27,684 nt of DNA from a virus: positions 1-27,684 of the IMG/VR virus record IMGVR_UViG_3300028400_000027, one strand, 5' to 3'. Below, one piece after another: positions 7,416 through 16,536 of this stretch (position 1 is its first letter; each line of letters begins with the position of its first letter). Position numbers and translations under genes: made by a program. The notes under the pieces were generated by a model. That model was not told the origin of the DNA, made no database searches, and saw only the letters and a program-made list of their open reading frames with translations.

Positions 7416-7990
7416 CCGTAAATCCAACTGTTAACTAATTTATATTTTATATTTAGAGCATTCATAAACAATGTTAATTCTTTGAGGCATTCATGGCGGC
7501 CACCGCCGCCCATTAAGGAATTATTTAATGATTTTAATTCACTTAAACTAATGTCTGGAATCCATAATGGATCATTTAATGGCACATCGTAACCGCCAGT
7601 TAATTCTTCAATAATTTCAGAATCAATATCTCTGCTGTCATTAATACGATTTGTTACCATATATCTTACAACCTTAATAATTATTGATTCGGGGACGCCA
7701 TCATCCATCCAACCTCTTAACCAGGCATATGATTTCTCTCTGAGAGTAAATAAATGAACCAAATTTTCATCTAAGCCATTTTCAATATAATGCCAAATTA
7801 CCTCATCTTCTGTATCATAAATTCCAACATCAGTCCCATTAAAAAATGCCAAAACTTTTGGCTGTTTTTTGTTAATATATTCGATAGCCGCAGATAAAGC
7901 CGAATAATAATCTGGCGTGCCAAGTTCACCGTATGCTGGTTGAAAATCAACTAAAATTACACTGTTACGACGCGCTTCAAATATCTTCAT
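7412..7990 (-). CDS. Possible isochorismatase-fold (cysteine hydrolase-like) protein
   Basis: 192 residues. NSVILVDFQPAYGELG at the N-terminus recalls the first strand and catalytic Asp of isochorismatase-like hydrolases. GGGGRHECLKELTLFMNALNIKYKLVNSW at the C-terminus resembles their nucleophile-cysteine helix (G...C...A...). The central lysine of the triad is not clearly identifiable, so this may be an inactive or different Rossmann-like protein. The start MKIFEARRN is only a weak match to the capsid-targeting motif of neighbouring genes. It overlaps the following gene by four bases (ATGA). Confidence 0.4.
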   Translation of the reverse strand: MKIFEARRNSVILVDFQPAYGELGTPDYYSALSAAIEYINKKQPKVLAFFNGTDVGIYDTEDEVIWHYIENGLDENLVHLFTLREKSYAWLRGWMDDGVPESIIIKVVRYMVTNRINDSRDIDSEIIEELTGGYDVPLNDPLWIPDISLSELKSLNNSLMGGGGRHECLKELTLFMNALNIKYKLVNSWIYG

Positions 7991-7991
7991 T

Positions 7992-8885
7992 TTATGTCAT
8001 TTTATCTTTAAGAATTTTCATTTTAAGATCTTTGATCTTATTATATTCATTCTTGCCCATAAGTAAAAGTATTTTAGCAAATTTTGCCGCTGCTGCTGGT
8101 TCTTCATCTAATAAACGAAGAAACTCTCTTCTGTTTTTGTAATAGCTTCCGATATCTTTGTAATAATTCCCATACGTTCTTATAAATTTGCTAACTAAAT
8201 CTTTTGTGAAACCTCGATCAATAACGGCCTCGATAAATTCAGCGGCTTGTAATGCCCTTTGTCTAGCTGAAATCATTGGATTACCAATTATAGAATATTT
8301 TTCCAAATGATTGGGATCATATTTTCCTGTGGCACTATAACCTCGCGGAATATCTCTTAATGTGTCATAAATTTCATCGACGTAATTTTGTAATTTATTT
8401 CTAATCCTTGGCAAAAATACTTTATTCAGATAAGGAAAAATATTTTCATTACTTAATCGACCAACTCTTTCTCGACGTTCAACATCTTTAACATCTGAAG
8501 ACGGTTTTTTGTCTCGAGCTCTAAAAGTATCTCTTGAATAATTTTTAATATAATAAAATTTTCCGTTACCTTTTTTGATACCTAAATATTTTTTTGCATC
8601 ACTAAATTTTTCTTCATGATGTACAGTAACTTTTCCTGATTCAGGATCATAAGAAAAAATAACCCACTCGTTTCTTAATTTTAATATCGCTCCTGCACTA
8701 CCGTCGTTGTTTACACGGATTAAAATACCAGTACCTAAATCTTTTACTGTTATTTTTTCAACATGTTTCGGCTCAACATCATGAGATAAATTAAATTTTT
8801 TAAATAAAACTCGTGTTAAAGGTTTCGGGACTCCAATTTTATCAAAACCCGGAGCAGCTTCCATAATGACGTCAAATGTTTTCAT
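7992..8885 (-). CDS. Putative internal virion protein, unknown function, capsid-targeting-like N-terminus
   Basis: 297 residues beginning MKTFDVIMEAAPGF, similar to the T4 internal protein leader with IME|A as a possible gp21 cleavage. The mature part would be basic. Residues about 40-110 look beta-rich (ILIRVNNDGSAGAILKLRNEWVIFSYD), and the C-terminal two thirds is helical, with an alanine-rich run EEPAAAAKFAKILLLMGK. No known family recognised. The stop precedes the next start by one base, as in the rest of this operon. Confidence 0.55.
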   Translation of the reverse strand: MKTFDVIMEAAPGFDKIGVPKPLTRVLFKKFNLSHDVEPKHVEKITVKDLGTGILIRVNNDGSAGAILKLRNEWVIFSYDPESGKVTVHHEEKFSDAKKYLGIKKGNGKFYYIKNYSRDTFRARDKKPSSDVKDVERRERVGRLSNENIFPYLNKVFLPRIRNKLQNYVDEIYDTLRDIPRGYSATGKYDPNHLEKYSIIGNPMISARQRALQAAEFIEAVIDRGFTKDLVSKFIRTYGNYYKDIGSYYKNRREFLRLLDEEPAAAAKFAKILLLMGKNEYNKIKDLKMKILKDKMT

Positions 8886-8887
8886 TT

Positions 8888-11875
8888 TTATCTCCTATAA
8901 TAATCTATATCTTTCATTAAATTCTTAAAAACAATATTATTTGCTTTTTCCTCATTATTATATTTTGGCATTTCAACTTCTAAACCTTCGAGGAAACGCA
9001 ACGATGCAATTTCGTCATCAATATTATATTTGTCAGCAATTTGTTGAATAGCATCAATTTTATTTTTTGGTTGATTTTCGCTTTCTGTTTTCGAAAGCAA
9101 AAGTTTTTTCAATTCATCTTTATCGATCATTCCCGAACTAAAGCCAGCAAAAATCGAAACAATATCTTTCTTTTTTTCGTTTGTAATCGATGATAATAAT
9201 TTGTATAATTTTTTACCGTACTCTTTTTTATAAGCCTCTGGATCCGCTGCCGCAGCATAAGCTACAATAAATCGATTTATTGTATTAACAATTTTATCGA
9301 AATCGTCAAGATAATCTTCGCCGCCAGGCGATCTAAATTCAACATAATCACCACGCGGATTCACTGAAACATATTTGTTTAATTTTAATTTGTTTTCGAG
9401 TGTATCTTCAATGACTCGATTAATTTTATATTTCATATTCTTTATTACTTTTGCAAATGCTTCAGCTACTTCTTGTCGATCTCTTTCAAAGGCAGATTCT
9501 GGATTCAATAAATTTTGAATATGTTTCAATGTACTTGCTGCGTATGAATTTAATTCTCGCCCAAATTGTTTTAACACATACTCATCGCCTAATAAAAGAA
9601 CCAGTTTGACATAATCAATTTTTGAGTTATCAATTTTTGAAAAACTTATATTAATATGAAATCCAGTTGAACTATTTGTGTAAGCGCCTTTAGATTTTAA
9701 GTATTCAATAACTCTTTCGAGATCCCATATACCTTCATCGTATGGTGTTGGCGGCATTGTGATTTCAATGCCCTGATCATTTTCATCATCCGGAGTAATA
9801 CTCTGATCAGGTTTAATTACCCAAACCTTACTACTGTCAGCTTCTTCGGCATAAGCATCTGATATTTCAACATCATACCCCATACTTGACAAATCATTTT
9901 CTAACATTGATGTCAAGTTTGGATCCAATTTATCTGAATATAAAGCACCGCCTGTCCAGATCAAATCATCCTGATATTGAAAATAAAGATCGCCCATATT
10001 ATTAATATGTTTTTCTAAAAGAAAACGCCCAATGGTGTATTCATCACCATTCGGAACTTCGCTATTAGCGAATTCATCGTGCAACTCGTTATAAATATAA
10101 TTCTTAAATTTGTCCTTTTCTTCGATGAAAATTTCATAATATAATTTTGATTCAGTATCTAATTTGTTATAATCCCATTCTGATGCATTACCATATTCTT
10201 TATATGATTGTTGTGCTTTTCTTAAAATTTGTTTTGCTTGATCCTCAGTTAAATCTGCGTCATTTTCATCGCCAGTTATTTCGGTAACTAAATCAATAAT
10301 ACTGTAATCAGGATCCCATTCATCGGTTATATATTCAATCTTATTGAATTCTTCTTCAAGCGGATAATCAACAATTTCGTCAACTCTTTTTTCGATCCAT
10401 TCGTCTGATTTTTTAAAGAGCCACGAATTATAATCTTGTTCAAGAAATTCAAAATCGCTATCTGTATTATATTCAAAAAAATCTTTTATATCGTCTAATG
10501 TTGTATGCCAAGTAATTTTTGGGTTTCCTTTTTCTGAAGGAAATATTACTTCAAATTCAACACCAATAACCGGACCATATTTCTTTTCTATTCTTTTAAC
10601 CTCTTTTTCGAGGTATTTTGGAGACATTTTTAATTCATTAAGTAACTTAATACCTTCAAGTATTTTTGATTTTTTACCATTGGTTTTTAAAAGAGGAGGA
10701 ACGCCATCATTTGTTGTTTTAAATCCTAATTTTTCTGCTTCGATACGTGTTTGTGCTTCGCCAACATCAGGTGTAACATTACTGCCTTTGCGAATAAGAC
10801 CAACCCCTTCAACAGCAAACTCTTTACCTTTTAATTTTGTACCAGTTACTTTCTGAATAAGTTGCCATGCTTCTTTATACTTGTGTGCTGCAATGAGTTT
10901 TGTTAAAAGATCAATTTGTTTTTTTGTCCCTTTTTGATAAAAGTCAAAAACCTCCATTGCACCAATATTACCTTCATAACTTGCTTCTAATGTTGCAATG
11001 GTTTCAGATAATTTATAAATTTGATCAAAAGAATATTTGTCGAATAATGAAGGGTTCGATTTTGTTATATCTTCAAAAATTTGTTCAACTCTTTTTCTTG
11101 AAAAACCTTTCTTTAATTCTTCAGACAATTCTTGTACAATTTCATCAGTTGATCCATCATCGTTGTGTTCAAGACTTAATCTTTTGTCTTCGAATTCTCG
11201 TTTTTTATCCCATAATTTTTGAAAATAGCCATCTGTTCTTAACATTTTAAAGGCGAGGTTCTCGGGACTAAATTCACCTTTTTTGGATAATCCAGCTTTT
11301 CTATACCTTTTTATAATATCTAATACATGATTAAGATATTTTTCATTATCTGAAGCAAGAGCTCTTATTGCTAATTCCTTTAATTTTTCATATTTCTGAA
11401 ATGTTGCAATATCATCAAGATTAGCACGTTTTTTAGTTGGAATTCTATTCCATTCATCTCTAAGAACGCTATATTCGCCTAAACTTGAATGTGGTTGGTC
11501 TTTATCTTGAACATATAACTCAACATCATAACCTTTAATTTTGATGTCATGTAAATCATTATATTGGTATTTTTTTGCATCAAACAATTCACGAAAAACT
11601 TCATCGTGCGGCAGGCGGTCAAAATCAACTATCAGATGAAGATCAATATCAGAATGCGGCGTATAACTGTAAGCGGCATTAGACCCACTTACAGTAATAT
11701 CAACCAATGCAATGTCTTCAATGCCAAGGAATTCCCTAAAATCGTCAGCTATTTTTAATAACTGTTTTCTAATTTCGGGGCGCATTTTTCCATTATAATA
11801 AAGTTGAGGATTCAACTCATTATGAAATTCAATGGCTTTTGAAAGTTCGTATTTGTCAAGTTCGCTGATATTCAT
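8888..11875 (-). CDS. Large nucleotidyltransferase + amidoligase-like fusion protein
   Basis: 995 residues from the ATG at 11875. An earlier in-frame start would run into the upstream gene. Residues 60-120 show a polymerase-beta-type nucleotidyltransferase: SGSNAAYSYTPHSDIDLHLIVD (GS at 64-65, D76-x-D78), with a third acidic pair at D117/E119 (GYDVELYV). Residues about 418-870 resemble amidoligases of the glutamine synthetase-like fold: GVEFEV (438-443), KPDQSI then GIEITMPP (702-709), TGFHINISF (737-745) and YVEFRSPGG (844-852). Amidoligases form amide bonds between carboxylates and amines using ATP. The target is unknown. A helical tail follows. No Shine-Dalgarno sequence is visible; ATAAATA lies eight bases before the ATG. 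Confidence 0.75.
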   Translation of the reverse strand: MNISELDKYELSKAIEFHNELNPQLYYNGKMRPEIRKQLLKIADDFREFLGIEDIALVDITVSGSNAAYSYTPHSDIDLHLIVDFDRLPHDEVFRELFDAKKYQYNDLHDIKIKGYDVELYVQDKDQPHSSLGEYSVLRDEWNRIPTKKRANLDDIATFQKYEKLKELAIRALASDNEKYLNHVLDIIKRYRKAGLSKKGEFSPENLAFKMLRTDGYFQKLWDKKREFEDKRLSLEHNDDGSTDEIVQELSEELKKGFSRKRVEQIFEDITKSNPSLFDKYSFDQIYKLSETIATLEASYEGNIGAMEVFDFYQKGTKKQIDLLTKLIAAHKYKEAWQLIQKVTGTKLKGKEFAVEGVGLIRKGSNVTPDVGEAQTRIEAEKLGFKTTNDGVPPLLKTNGKKSKILEGIKLLNELKMSPKYLEKEVKRIEKKYGPVIGVEFEVIFPSEKGNPKITWHTTLDDIKDFFEYNTDSDFEFLEQDYNSWLFKKSDEWIEKRVDEIVDYPLEEEFNKIEYITDEWDPDYSIIDLVTEITGDENDADLTEDQAKQILRKAQQSYKEYGNASEWDYNKLDTESKLYYEIFIEEKDKFKNYIYNELHDEFANSEVPNGDEYTIGRFLLEKHINNMGDLYFQYQDDLIWTGGALYSDKLDPNLTSMLENDLSSMGYDVEISDAYAEEADSSKVWVIKPDQSITPDDENDQGIEITMPPTPYDEGIWDLERVIEYLKSKGAYTNSSTGFHINISFSKIDNSKIDYVKLVLLLGDEYVLKQFGRELNSYAASTLKHIQNLLNPESAFERDRQEVAEAFAKVIKNMKYKINRVIEDTLENKLKLNKYVSVNPRGDYVEFRSPGGEDYLDDFDKIVNTINRFIVAYAAAADPEAYKKEYGKKLYKLLSSITNEKKKDIVSIFAGFSSGMIDKDELKKLLLSKTESENQPKNKIDAIQQIADKYNIDDEIASLRFLEGLEVEMPKYNNEEKANNIVFKNLMKDIDYYRR

Positions 11876-11876
11876 A

Positions 11877-12464
11877 TTACACGTATTTATGAAGAATTGG
11901 TTTAACTTTGGTATGAATCCAGGTCCTGCCACCTAGATCCTGCCACCGTCGAGAAAATTCTTGATTTATAGGTATGATTTTTCCGTTTCGTTTACCAAGT
12001 TCAAAAAATGATTTCATTAGATCATTACCAATTACTAATTCATGGTCCTGAAGATAGATTAAAGCCTCTTTACTTATCATAACAAATGAATGATCAATAA
12101 ACGAAACTTCTGAAATATTTCCTTCGACAATCATTGAATTGGTTCTCTGAATTATTGGCGTCGATGCACCAATAATATGTTTTTTTGATGACAACAATGC
12201 CAATATATGCCACGGCTCAAATTTTGTCCAAGGATCAACAATCATTAAATGAGTCATTGGTGGGTTTTCGAAAAATGATTTAACAATAAGATTTAAATCG
12301 CCATGAACATTAGAAGTCCATACCAAATTCATTGTCGTGGCGACTTCGCCAAAACGCAAAATACTTGAAAACGTATCAGCAGAAATTACATTATTAGCCG
12401 CGTTTATTGATATTTGAACTTGTTGATTTTTAAGATAGTCAAGGGGAGCTAAATCAATATTCAT
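11877..12464 (-). CDS. Glycosyltransferase-like protein (GT-A type, atypical)
   Basis: 195 residues. The segment THLMIVDPWTKFEPWHILALLSSKKHIIGAS has the layout of GT-A glycosyltransferases, where a hydrophobic strand ends in a D-x-D and is followed by 'p..v..ll....divga'. Here the D-x-D is replaced by D-P-W, so metal binding would differ or be lost. Upstream, an alternating region (QVQISINAANNVISADTFSSIL) fits the nucleotide-binding half. It sits between the NMNAT-like gene and the amidoligase-like gene. TTAAATA ends five bases before the ATG and no ribosome site is seen. Confidence 0.4.
   Translation of the reverse strand: MNIDLAPLDYLKNQQVQISINAANNVISADTFSSILRFGEVATTMNLVWTSNVHGDLNLIVKSFFENPPMTHLMIVDPWTKFEPWHILALLSSKKHIIGASTPIIQRTNSMIVEGNISEVSFIDHSFVMISKEALIYLQDHELVIGNDLMKSFFELGKRNGKIIPINQEFSRRWQDLGGRTWIHTKVKPILHKYV
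11884..11890 (-). promoter_or_regulatory. Late-promoter-like ATAAATA, 8 bases before ATG
   Basis: CATAAATA on the minus strand lies inside the last codons of the upstream gene, eight bases before the ATG at 11875, with no ribosome site between. Consistent with a very short or absent leader. Confidence 0.4.
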
Positions 12465-12469
12465 GCATA

Positions 12470-12476
12470 TATTTAA
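12470..12476 (-). promoter_or_regulatory. Late-promoter-like TTAAATA, 5 bases before ATG
   Basis: TTAAATA followed by TATGC and the ATG at 12464. It lies in the 29-base gap after the NMNAT-like gene, so it is not forced by coding sequence. One base differs from the ATAAATA seen elsewhere. Confidence 0.45.
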
Positions 12477-12493
12477 TTGAATATATGCGTAGA

Positions 12494-13150
12494 TTAAAAG
12501 TTTTCGACAAATTCTATAAATTCTTGAATAATACTTTCTGTTTGTTGATTACTAAGTCGTTTGTCAAATAATTTTTTGAGCCACGATGGTACCTTACCAT
12601 AAAGATCTTTAAGTATCTGAATTCGCTGTTTATCGTCGGCGTTTGCGTACATTTCGCGAATTTGTGTTGCGCCTATGACTGGTTGACCAGCAACCTTAAA
12701 TTTTATGGTTGGAGTAAGGACAACGTATATATGACCTGCTGATACGGGTCCTGCATCATCTCTTAGCCATTGAATAGCTGCGCGTTCACCATTCTTCTTA
12801 AGAGCATATCCTTCCTCATCAGTATTTTTTCCAATTAAACGGTCAGCATCTTTTTTACTCAATGCAAGAATTAAAATAGTATTATCAGGATCATAAGGAA
12901 TTGCTTCATTAATAAAGTGAGCATTATATACACTTTTCACTTCGATAAATTTATCTGGTGGTAGACCCATCATTGTAAAGATTTTTTTCTTCTCGTCCCA
13001 AGTAAATGGATCTTTTGGACCGATGGGTTTATTAGCCGATGCTACATAAACATTATCTTCGCCGAATTTTTTAACGAGATGATCATAAGAAGCTTTATGG
13101 CCACGATGAGGTGGCTGGAATCTTCCTCCATAGATGACTAAAGTTCTCAT
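12494..13150 (-). CDS. Nucleotidyltransferase of the NMN adenylyltransferase (NadM/NadR-like) family
   Basis: 218 residues of the HIGH-type nucleotidyltransferase superfamily. YGGRFQPPHRGH (7-18) is the ATP-binding HxGH motif in the GRFQPxHxGH form typical of NadM/NadR adenylyltransferases, and IGATQIREMY (159-168) is the ISSTxIR-type second motif. The expected reaction is transfer of AMP from ATP to a nucleotide such as NMN. Some large T4-like phages encode NAD salvage enzymes (KVP40 has NadV/NatV), which makes that plausible, but substrate is not certain. An insert near 105-140 (GKNTDEEGYALKKNGERA) is unusual. ATAAATA ends five bases before the ATG and there is no Shine-Dalgarno sequence. 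Confidence 0.85.
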   Translation of the reverse strand: MRTLVIYGGRFQPPHRGHKASYDHLVKKFGEDNVYVASANKPIGPKDPFTWDEKKKIFTMMGLPPDKFIEVKSVYNAHFINEAIPYDPDNTILILALSKKDADRLIGKNTDEEGYALKKNGERAAIQWLRDDAGPVSAGHIYVVLTPTIKFKVAGQPVIGATQIREMYANADDKQRIQILKDLYGKVPSWLKKLFDKRLSNQQTESIIQEFIEFVENF

Positions 13151-13155
13151 ATCTA

Positions 13156-13162
13156 TATTTAT
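13156..13162 (-). promoter_or_regulatory. Late-promoter-like ATAAATA, 5 bases before ATG
   Basis: ATAAATA then TAGAT and the ATG at 13150, nearly identical to the arrangement at 5249 (ATAAATA, TAGTT, ATG). It overlaps the stop codon of the upstream gene. Confidence 0.5.
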
Positions 13163-13485
13163 TTATTTTTTGGAAATTGCAAGATATCAGCGTTTTGTTT
13201 TGCTTCTGCTGTTATTTGTTGAAGGTTAACTGCTTGTTGAAATTCTGAAAATTGATCCCAAAACATTTTTATCATTGCATTATATCGTGCAAGCGGATCT
13301 TTATATTTTCGAAGCTCTTGCTCTAGACGCCATTGAAACTTTTTACATCTTTCGAGACGCTCGGGGCAATCACCACATATACGCTCAATTTGCTTGTTTA
13401 TATAAGCCTTTCGATATTCTTCAAAATCTTCAGGGCTTTTTTCTAAAAGATCAATCAAATCATCAAATGTTTTTTCATCACACAT
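13159..13485 (-). CDS. DUF3135-like protein with extra cysteines
   Basis: 108 residues. The pattern TFDDLIDLLEKSPEDFEEYR, then KKFQWRLEQELRKYKDPLARYNAMIKMFWDQF matches the DUF3135 family (FD.L..L...DP..FE..R ... LQ...E..R.A.NPLA...L...M). That family is known to me from gammaproteobacteria and has no assigned function. Between the halves the phage protein has C37-x-x-C40 and C47, which could bind a metal. AGGATAT precedes the ATG, one base after the upstream stop. A bacterial origin by transfer is likely but not proven. Confidence 0.7.
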   Translation of the reverse strand: MCDEKTFDDLIDLLEKSPEDFEEYRKAYINKQIERICGDCPERLERCKKFQWRLEQELRKYKDPLARYNAMIKMFWDQFSEFQQAVNLQQITAEAKQNADILQFPKNK

Positions 13486-13851
13486 TTAATATCCTATCGA
13501 AATTTTCTCAATGACTCCTGCTGTAAATTGTTCAATGGTGACACGAATCCAGGTATAATTACCTTCGATATTTTGAAAATTATTTTCTGAAAGAGGATTA
13601 ACACCATCGCCAAGGACAAGAATAGGAAAGTAATTTGACGTATCTGGGTCTTTATCAAGAGTGGCTTCAAATTTTACTACTGCTACTAAATTTGACAAAT
13701 ACCACGAAACTGTTTGTAGGCTTTTGGTTTTCGAATAATAGGCCGCGGCTTTTACCGGATCGCTACTAAACGATGACGACACGCCATCATAATTATCGTT
13801 TGCAGTACCAAAAGTAATTGTCGGTAATAAAGTGTATGATGATGTTTTCAT
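13486..13851 (-). CDS. Probable virion beta-sandwich protein
   Basis: 121 residues, entirely beta-like. The arrangement YTLLPTITFGTANDNYDGVSSSF, then YYSKTKSLQTVSWYL, then FEATLDKDPDTSNYFPIL and GNYTWIRVTIEQFTAG recalls a small jelly-roll/discoidin-like domain I know from structural proteins of marine phages, usually tail- or neck-associated. ATAAATA ends five bases before the ATG and no ribosome site is present. It probably belongs with late genes. Confidence 0.55.
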   Translation of the reverse strand: MKTSSYTLLPTITFGTANDNYDGVSSSFSSDPVKAAAYYSKTKSLQTVSWYLSNLVAVVKFEATLDKDPDTSNYFPILVLGDGVNPLSENNFQNIEGNYTWIRVTIEQFTAGVIEKISIGY

Positions 13852-13855
13852 ATTG

Positions 13856-14275
13856 TTATTTATCTTCTGTAATCACATATAATCCTGCGTCACCAAAAAC
13901 CCACTTTTTAACGATTGCGGCTGGTGTTAAAAATTTAGCTCGCGGATCCTGGACAAAATTTACCGAAATTAAAGACCCAATTGGGCCGGATTGATCGCGA
14001 TTTGATATAAGCAATTGTGGCTTTACTATAATACTATTCAATTTATATAATTCTTTTGCGGTGGCGCCAGCGTCAACCTTGTCAAGAAAATTAAATTTTA
14101 CTTTTACAAAATTATTTTCGAGATAAAGTGATGCTTTAGCAGCCGCTGTCATTAAGTTATTTGAATGATGACTAGACAAAAAAATGAGTCCTTGACATTT
14201 ATTAAAATGGTCAATTAAAGACTTATAATCAGTCCCTGGATATTCCAAACAATTTATAATTTTAGCTGAATACAT
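13856..14275 (-). CDS. Unknown protein next to clpA
   Basis: 139 residues, family not recognised. Mixed alpha/beta with a hydrophobic strand (QGLIFLSSHHSNNL), an alanine-rich helix (MTAAAKASLYL) and a C-terminal beta region ending KKWVFGDAGLYVITEDK. The start overlaps the clpA stop as TAATG, so it is translationally coupled to clpA and may act with it, but no adaptor motif can be named. Confidence 0.5.
   Translation of the reverse strand: MYSAKIINCLEYPGTDYKSLIDHFNKCQGLIFLSSHHSNNLMTAAAKASLYLENNFVKVKFNFLDKVDAGATAKELYKLNSIIVKPQLLISNRDQSGPIGSLISVNFVQDPRAKFLTPAAIVKKWVFGDAGLYVITEDK
13857..13863 (-). promoter_or_regulatory. Late-promoter-like ATAAATA, 5 bases before ATG
   Basis: GATAAATA on the minus strand, then ACAAT and the ATG at 13851. 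It overlaps the Asp-Lys-stop codons of the upstream gene. Confidence 0.5.
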
Positions 14276-16536
14276 TATCTTGGTTTAAATTGGTCCAAAA
14301 CAATATATTCTTCATTAGTAACTGCTGGAGATTCATAATTATCGCGAAATACTATTTCATCATTAACAAAATCAACTGTAATATTTGCATCTTTAAGATT
14401 CTCAAAAAGAATTCGTTTACTTAATGGTTTCTTAATTAAATTATCAATTGTCCTTTTAATTGGGCGAGCTCCCATTGCTGGATCATATCCAACTTTCGCA
14501 ATATGATCAATTGCAGCTTGCGTTACATCCAAAGCGATATTTTTTTTCTGAAGAGAATTTTGAAGATCTCGAATAAATTTAAGAACAATTTTCTTAATAT
14601 CAAGATCACTAAGTTTCTTAAATTTAGCAATACCATCTAAACGGTTTCGAAATTCTGGTTTAAAAAATTCCTTAACCGCTTTATCATCTTCTCCGGTGCG
14701 TTGAAGATCACCGAAACCAATTCGATTCTTTTCATTTTCTGCTGCACCAAGATTTGATGTTAAAATAATAATGGCATTGCGAGCACTTGCTGTTTTTCCT
14801 TTATTATTGGTAATTTTCCCTTCATCAAGAACTTGTAAAAGAACGTTAATTACATCTGGGTGGGCTTTTTCGATTTCATCAAATAGTACTACTGAATAAG
14901 GATCTTTAGATAGATCTGTAATTAACTGACCGCTACCACCTGCTTCATCATAACCAACATAACCTGGTGGTGCTCCAATTAATTTCGCCACGGCATGTTT
15001 TTCCATATATTCAGACATATCATAGCGAATTAATTTCATATCAAGATTTTCACTAATTAATTTAGCAAGCTCAGTTTTACCACAACCAGTAGGACCAAGA
15101 AATAAGAAACTTGCAACTGGTTTATTTTCTTCGCTCAACCCGCTGAAGTTAACATAAATTTTATCAAGTACTTCCCTAACTGCTTCTTCTTGTCCATAAA
15201 GTTTATCATCGATATTATTTTTAAGTGTAATAAGAGCCTGGCTCTGATCATGTTTTAATCGTTCAACTGGTACACCAGTTAATTTGCTAACTTGAGCAAT
15301 AATCTTATCATAATCGATAATTTCTTTTTCGTTATCGTTGGCACGTTCGCGAGCACATGCAGCATCGAGAATATCGATAGATTTATCTGGGTTCATTCGA
15401 TCATGAATATAACGTGTACTTAGTGTTACCGATGCTTCAATTGCGTCTGGAGTAATTTCAACATTGTGGAATTCTTCGAGACGCTTTGCAACACCTGTAA
15501 GAATTTTAATGGTTGTATCATGATCTGGTTCATTAATTGGCAAATTATAGAACCGCCTCATTAACGCTTTATCTTTTTCAAAATTTTCGTAATACTCGTC
15601 CCATGTGGTATTTGCAATTACTTTAATCTTTCCCCTGGTAATTACAGGTTTAAGCATATTAGCAAAATCAAGACTCGAACCATTGCCAGCACCTGCACCT
15701 TTCATGGTATGTGCTTCATCAATAAACAAAATTCCATTACCTGATGATTCAAGTGCGCTAATTACTTTCTTAAACTTTTCTTCAAAATCTCCACGGTACT
15801 TGCTACCAGCTAACATATTACTAATATTGAGTTCCCATACAGTATGATCCTTAAGGAATTCTGGAACGTCTCCTTCAACAATCTTCTGTGCAAGACCTTC
15901 TACTATAGCCGTTTTTCCGACACCTGGCGAACCAATCATTAAAACATTCGATTTAAATTTCTTAGCAAGAATTTCTATTGCATCTTTAATTTCTTCGGAA
16001 CGACCAATAATTGGTTCAAGTTCGTTATTTTTTGCTGCTTCAGTTAAATTTCGACAATGTTCTTCGAGAAGCTCAGCAGATTGAGAACTAGTTAAACCAG
16101 CCTGGCTTGTATTATAGTGTTCGTTCCAGAATTCAGCAAAATCTTCCTTATTGTCAATACCGTATTTGAGAATAAAATAATGAGCATGGCTATTTGTTTC
16201 GCTTGAGATACTAATAAAAAGATCAATTGTAGTGATATAATTTCTACCTGAAAACATTACTTGAGTGACTGCCCGATTAAAAACTCGTTCAATACTATTA
16301 GTTTTCTTTGGTTGATCGTTTGCATGAGCAGTTGGCGGGAGATTATCTAGATAATCAACAATTTCGTCTATCATGTCATCTACTTTAACACCATATTGTT
16401 TTAACACATGATAAAATGGTTCGTAGCTTATGAGAGCAAAAAGTAGATGTTCAAGTAAAACATATTCGCTTCCTTTCTTTTTAGCGTAAGCGGTTGCATA
16501 ATCAATAATTTGTTCGATTTCGGGATTGGTTTGCAT
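14275..16536 (-). CDS. clpA: ClpA-like AAA+ unfoldase with ClpP-docking-type tripeptide
   Basis: 753 residues, close to E. coli ClpA in length. An N-domain with two Clp repeats (about 1-140) leads to D1 with Walker A GSPGVGKT (202-209), Walker B ILFIDEAH (269-276) and pore KYRG (246-249). D2 has Walker A GPTGCGKT (481-488), Walker [14 protein letters not shown] (549-561), pore GYVG (525-528) and FRNRLD (629-634). There is no ClpB-type middle coiled coil, so it is an unfoldase rather than a disaggregase. IGF at 606-608 sits where ClpA has IGL, ClpX IGF and ClpC VGF, the loop that docks ClpP. No clpP is in the window, so it may recruit host ClpP. It has its own sigma70-type promoter. Confidence 0.93.
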   Translation of the reverse strand: MQTNPEIEQIIDYATAYAKKKGSEYVLLEHLLFALISYEPFYHVLKQYGVKVDDMIDEIVDYLDNLPPTAHANDQPKKTNSIERVFNRAVTQVMFSGRNYITTIDLFISISSETNSHAHYFILKYGIDNKEDFAEFWNEHYNTSQAGLTSSQSAELLEEHCRNLTEAAKNNELEPIIGRSEEIKDAIEILAKKFKSNVLMIGSPGVGKTAIVEGLAQKIVEGDVPEFLKDHTVWELNISNMLAGSKYRGDFEEKFKKVISALESSGNGILFIDEAHTMKGAGAGNGSSLDFANMLKPVITRGKIKVIANTTWDEYYENFEKDKALMRRFYNLPINEPDHDTTIKILTGVAKRLEEFHNVEITPDAIEASVTLSTRYIHDRMNPDKSIDILDAACARERANDNEKEIIDYDKIIAQVSKLTGVPVERLKHDQSQALITLKNNIDDKLYGQEEAVREVLDKIYVNFSGLSEENKPVASFLFLGPTGCGKTELAKLISENLDMKLIRYDMSEYMEKHAVAKLIGAPPGYVGYDEAGGSGQLITDLSKDPYSVVLFDEIEKAHPDVINVLLQVLDEGKITNNKGKTASARNAIIILTSNLGAAENEKNRIGFGDLQRTGEDDKAVKEFFKPEFRNRLDGIAKFKKLSDLDIKKIVLKFIRDLQNSLQKKNIALDVTQAAIDHIAKVGYDPAMGARPIKRTIDNLIKKPLSKRILFENLKDANITVDFVNDEIVFRDNYESPAVTNEEYIVLDQFKPR

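Noticed and set aside
11876-11932. Upstream in-frame start for the amidoligase-like gene
   Set aside because: It would overlap the previous gene by 56 bases, and the methionine at 11875 fits the late-type start arrangement.
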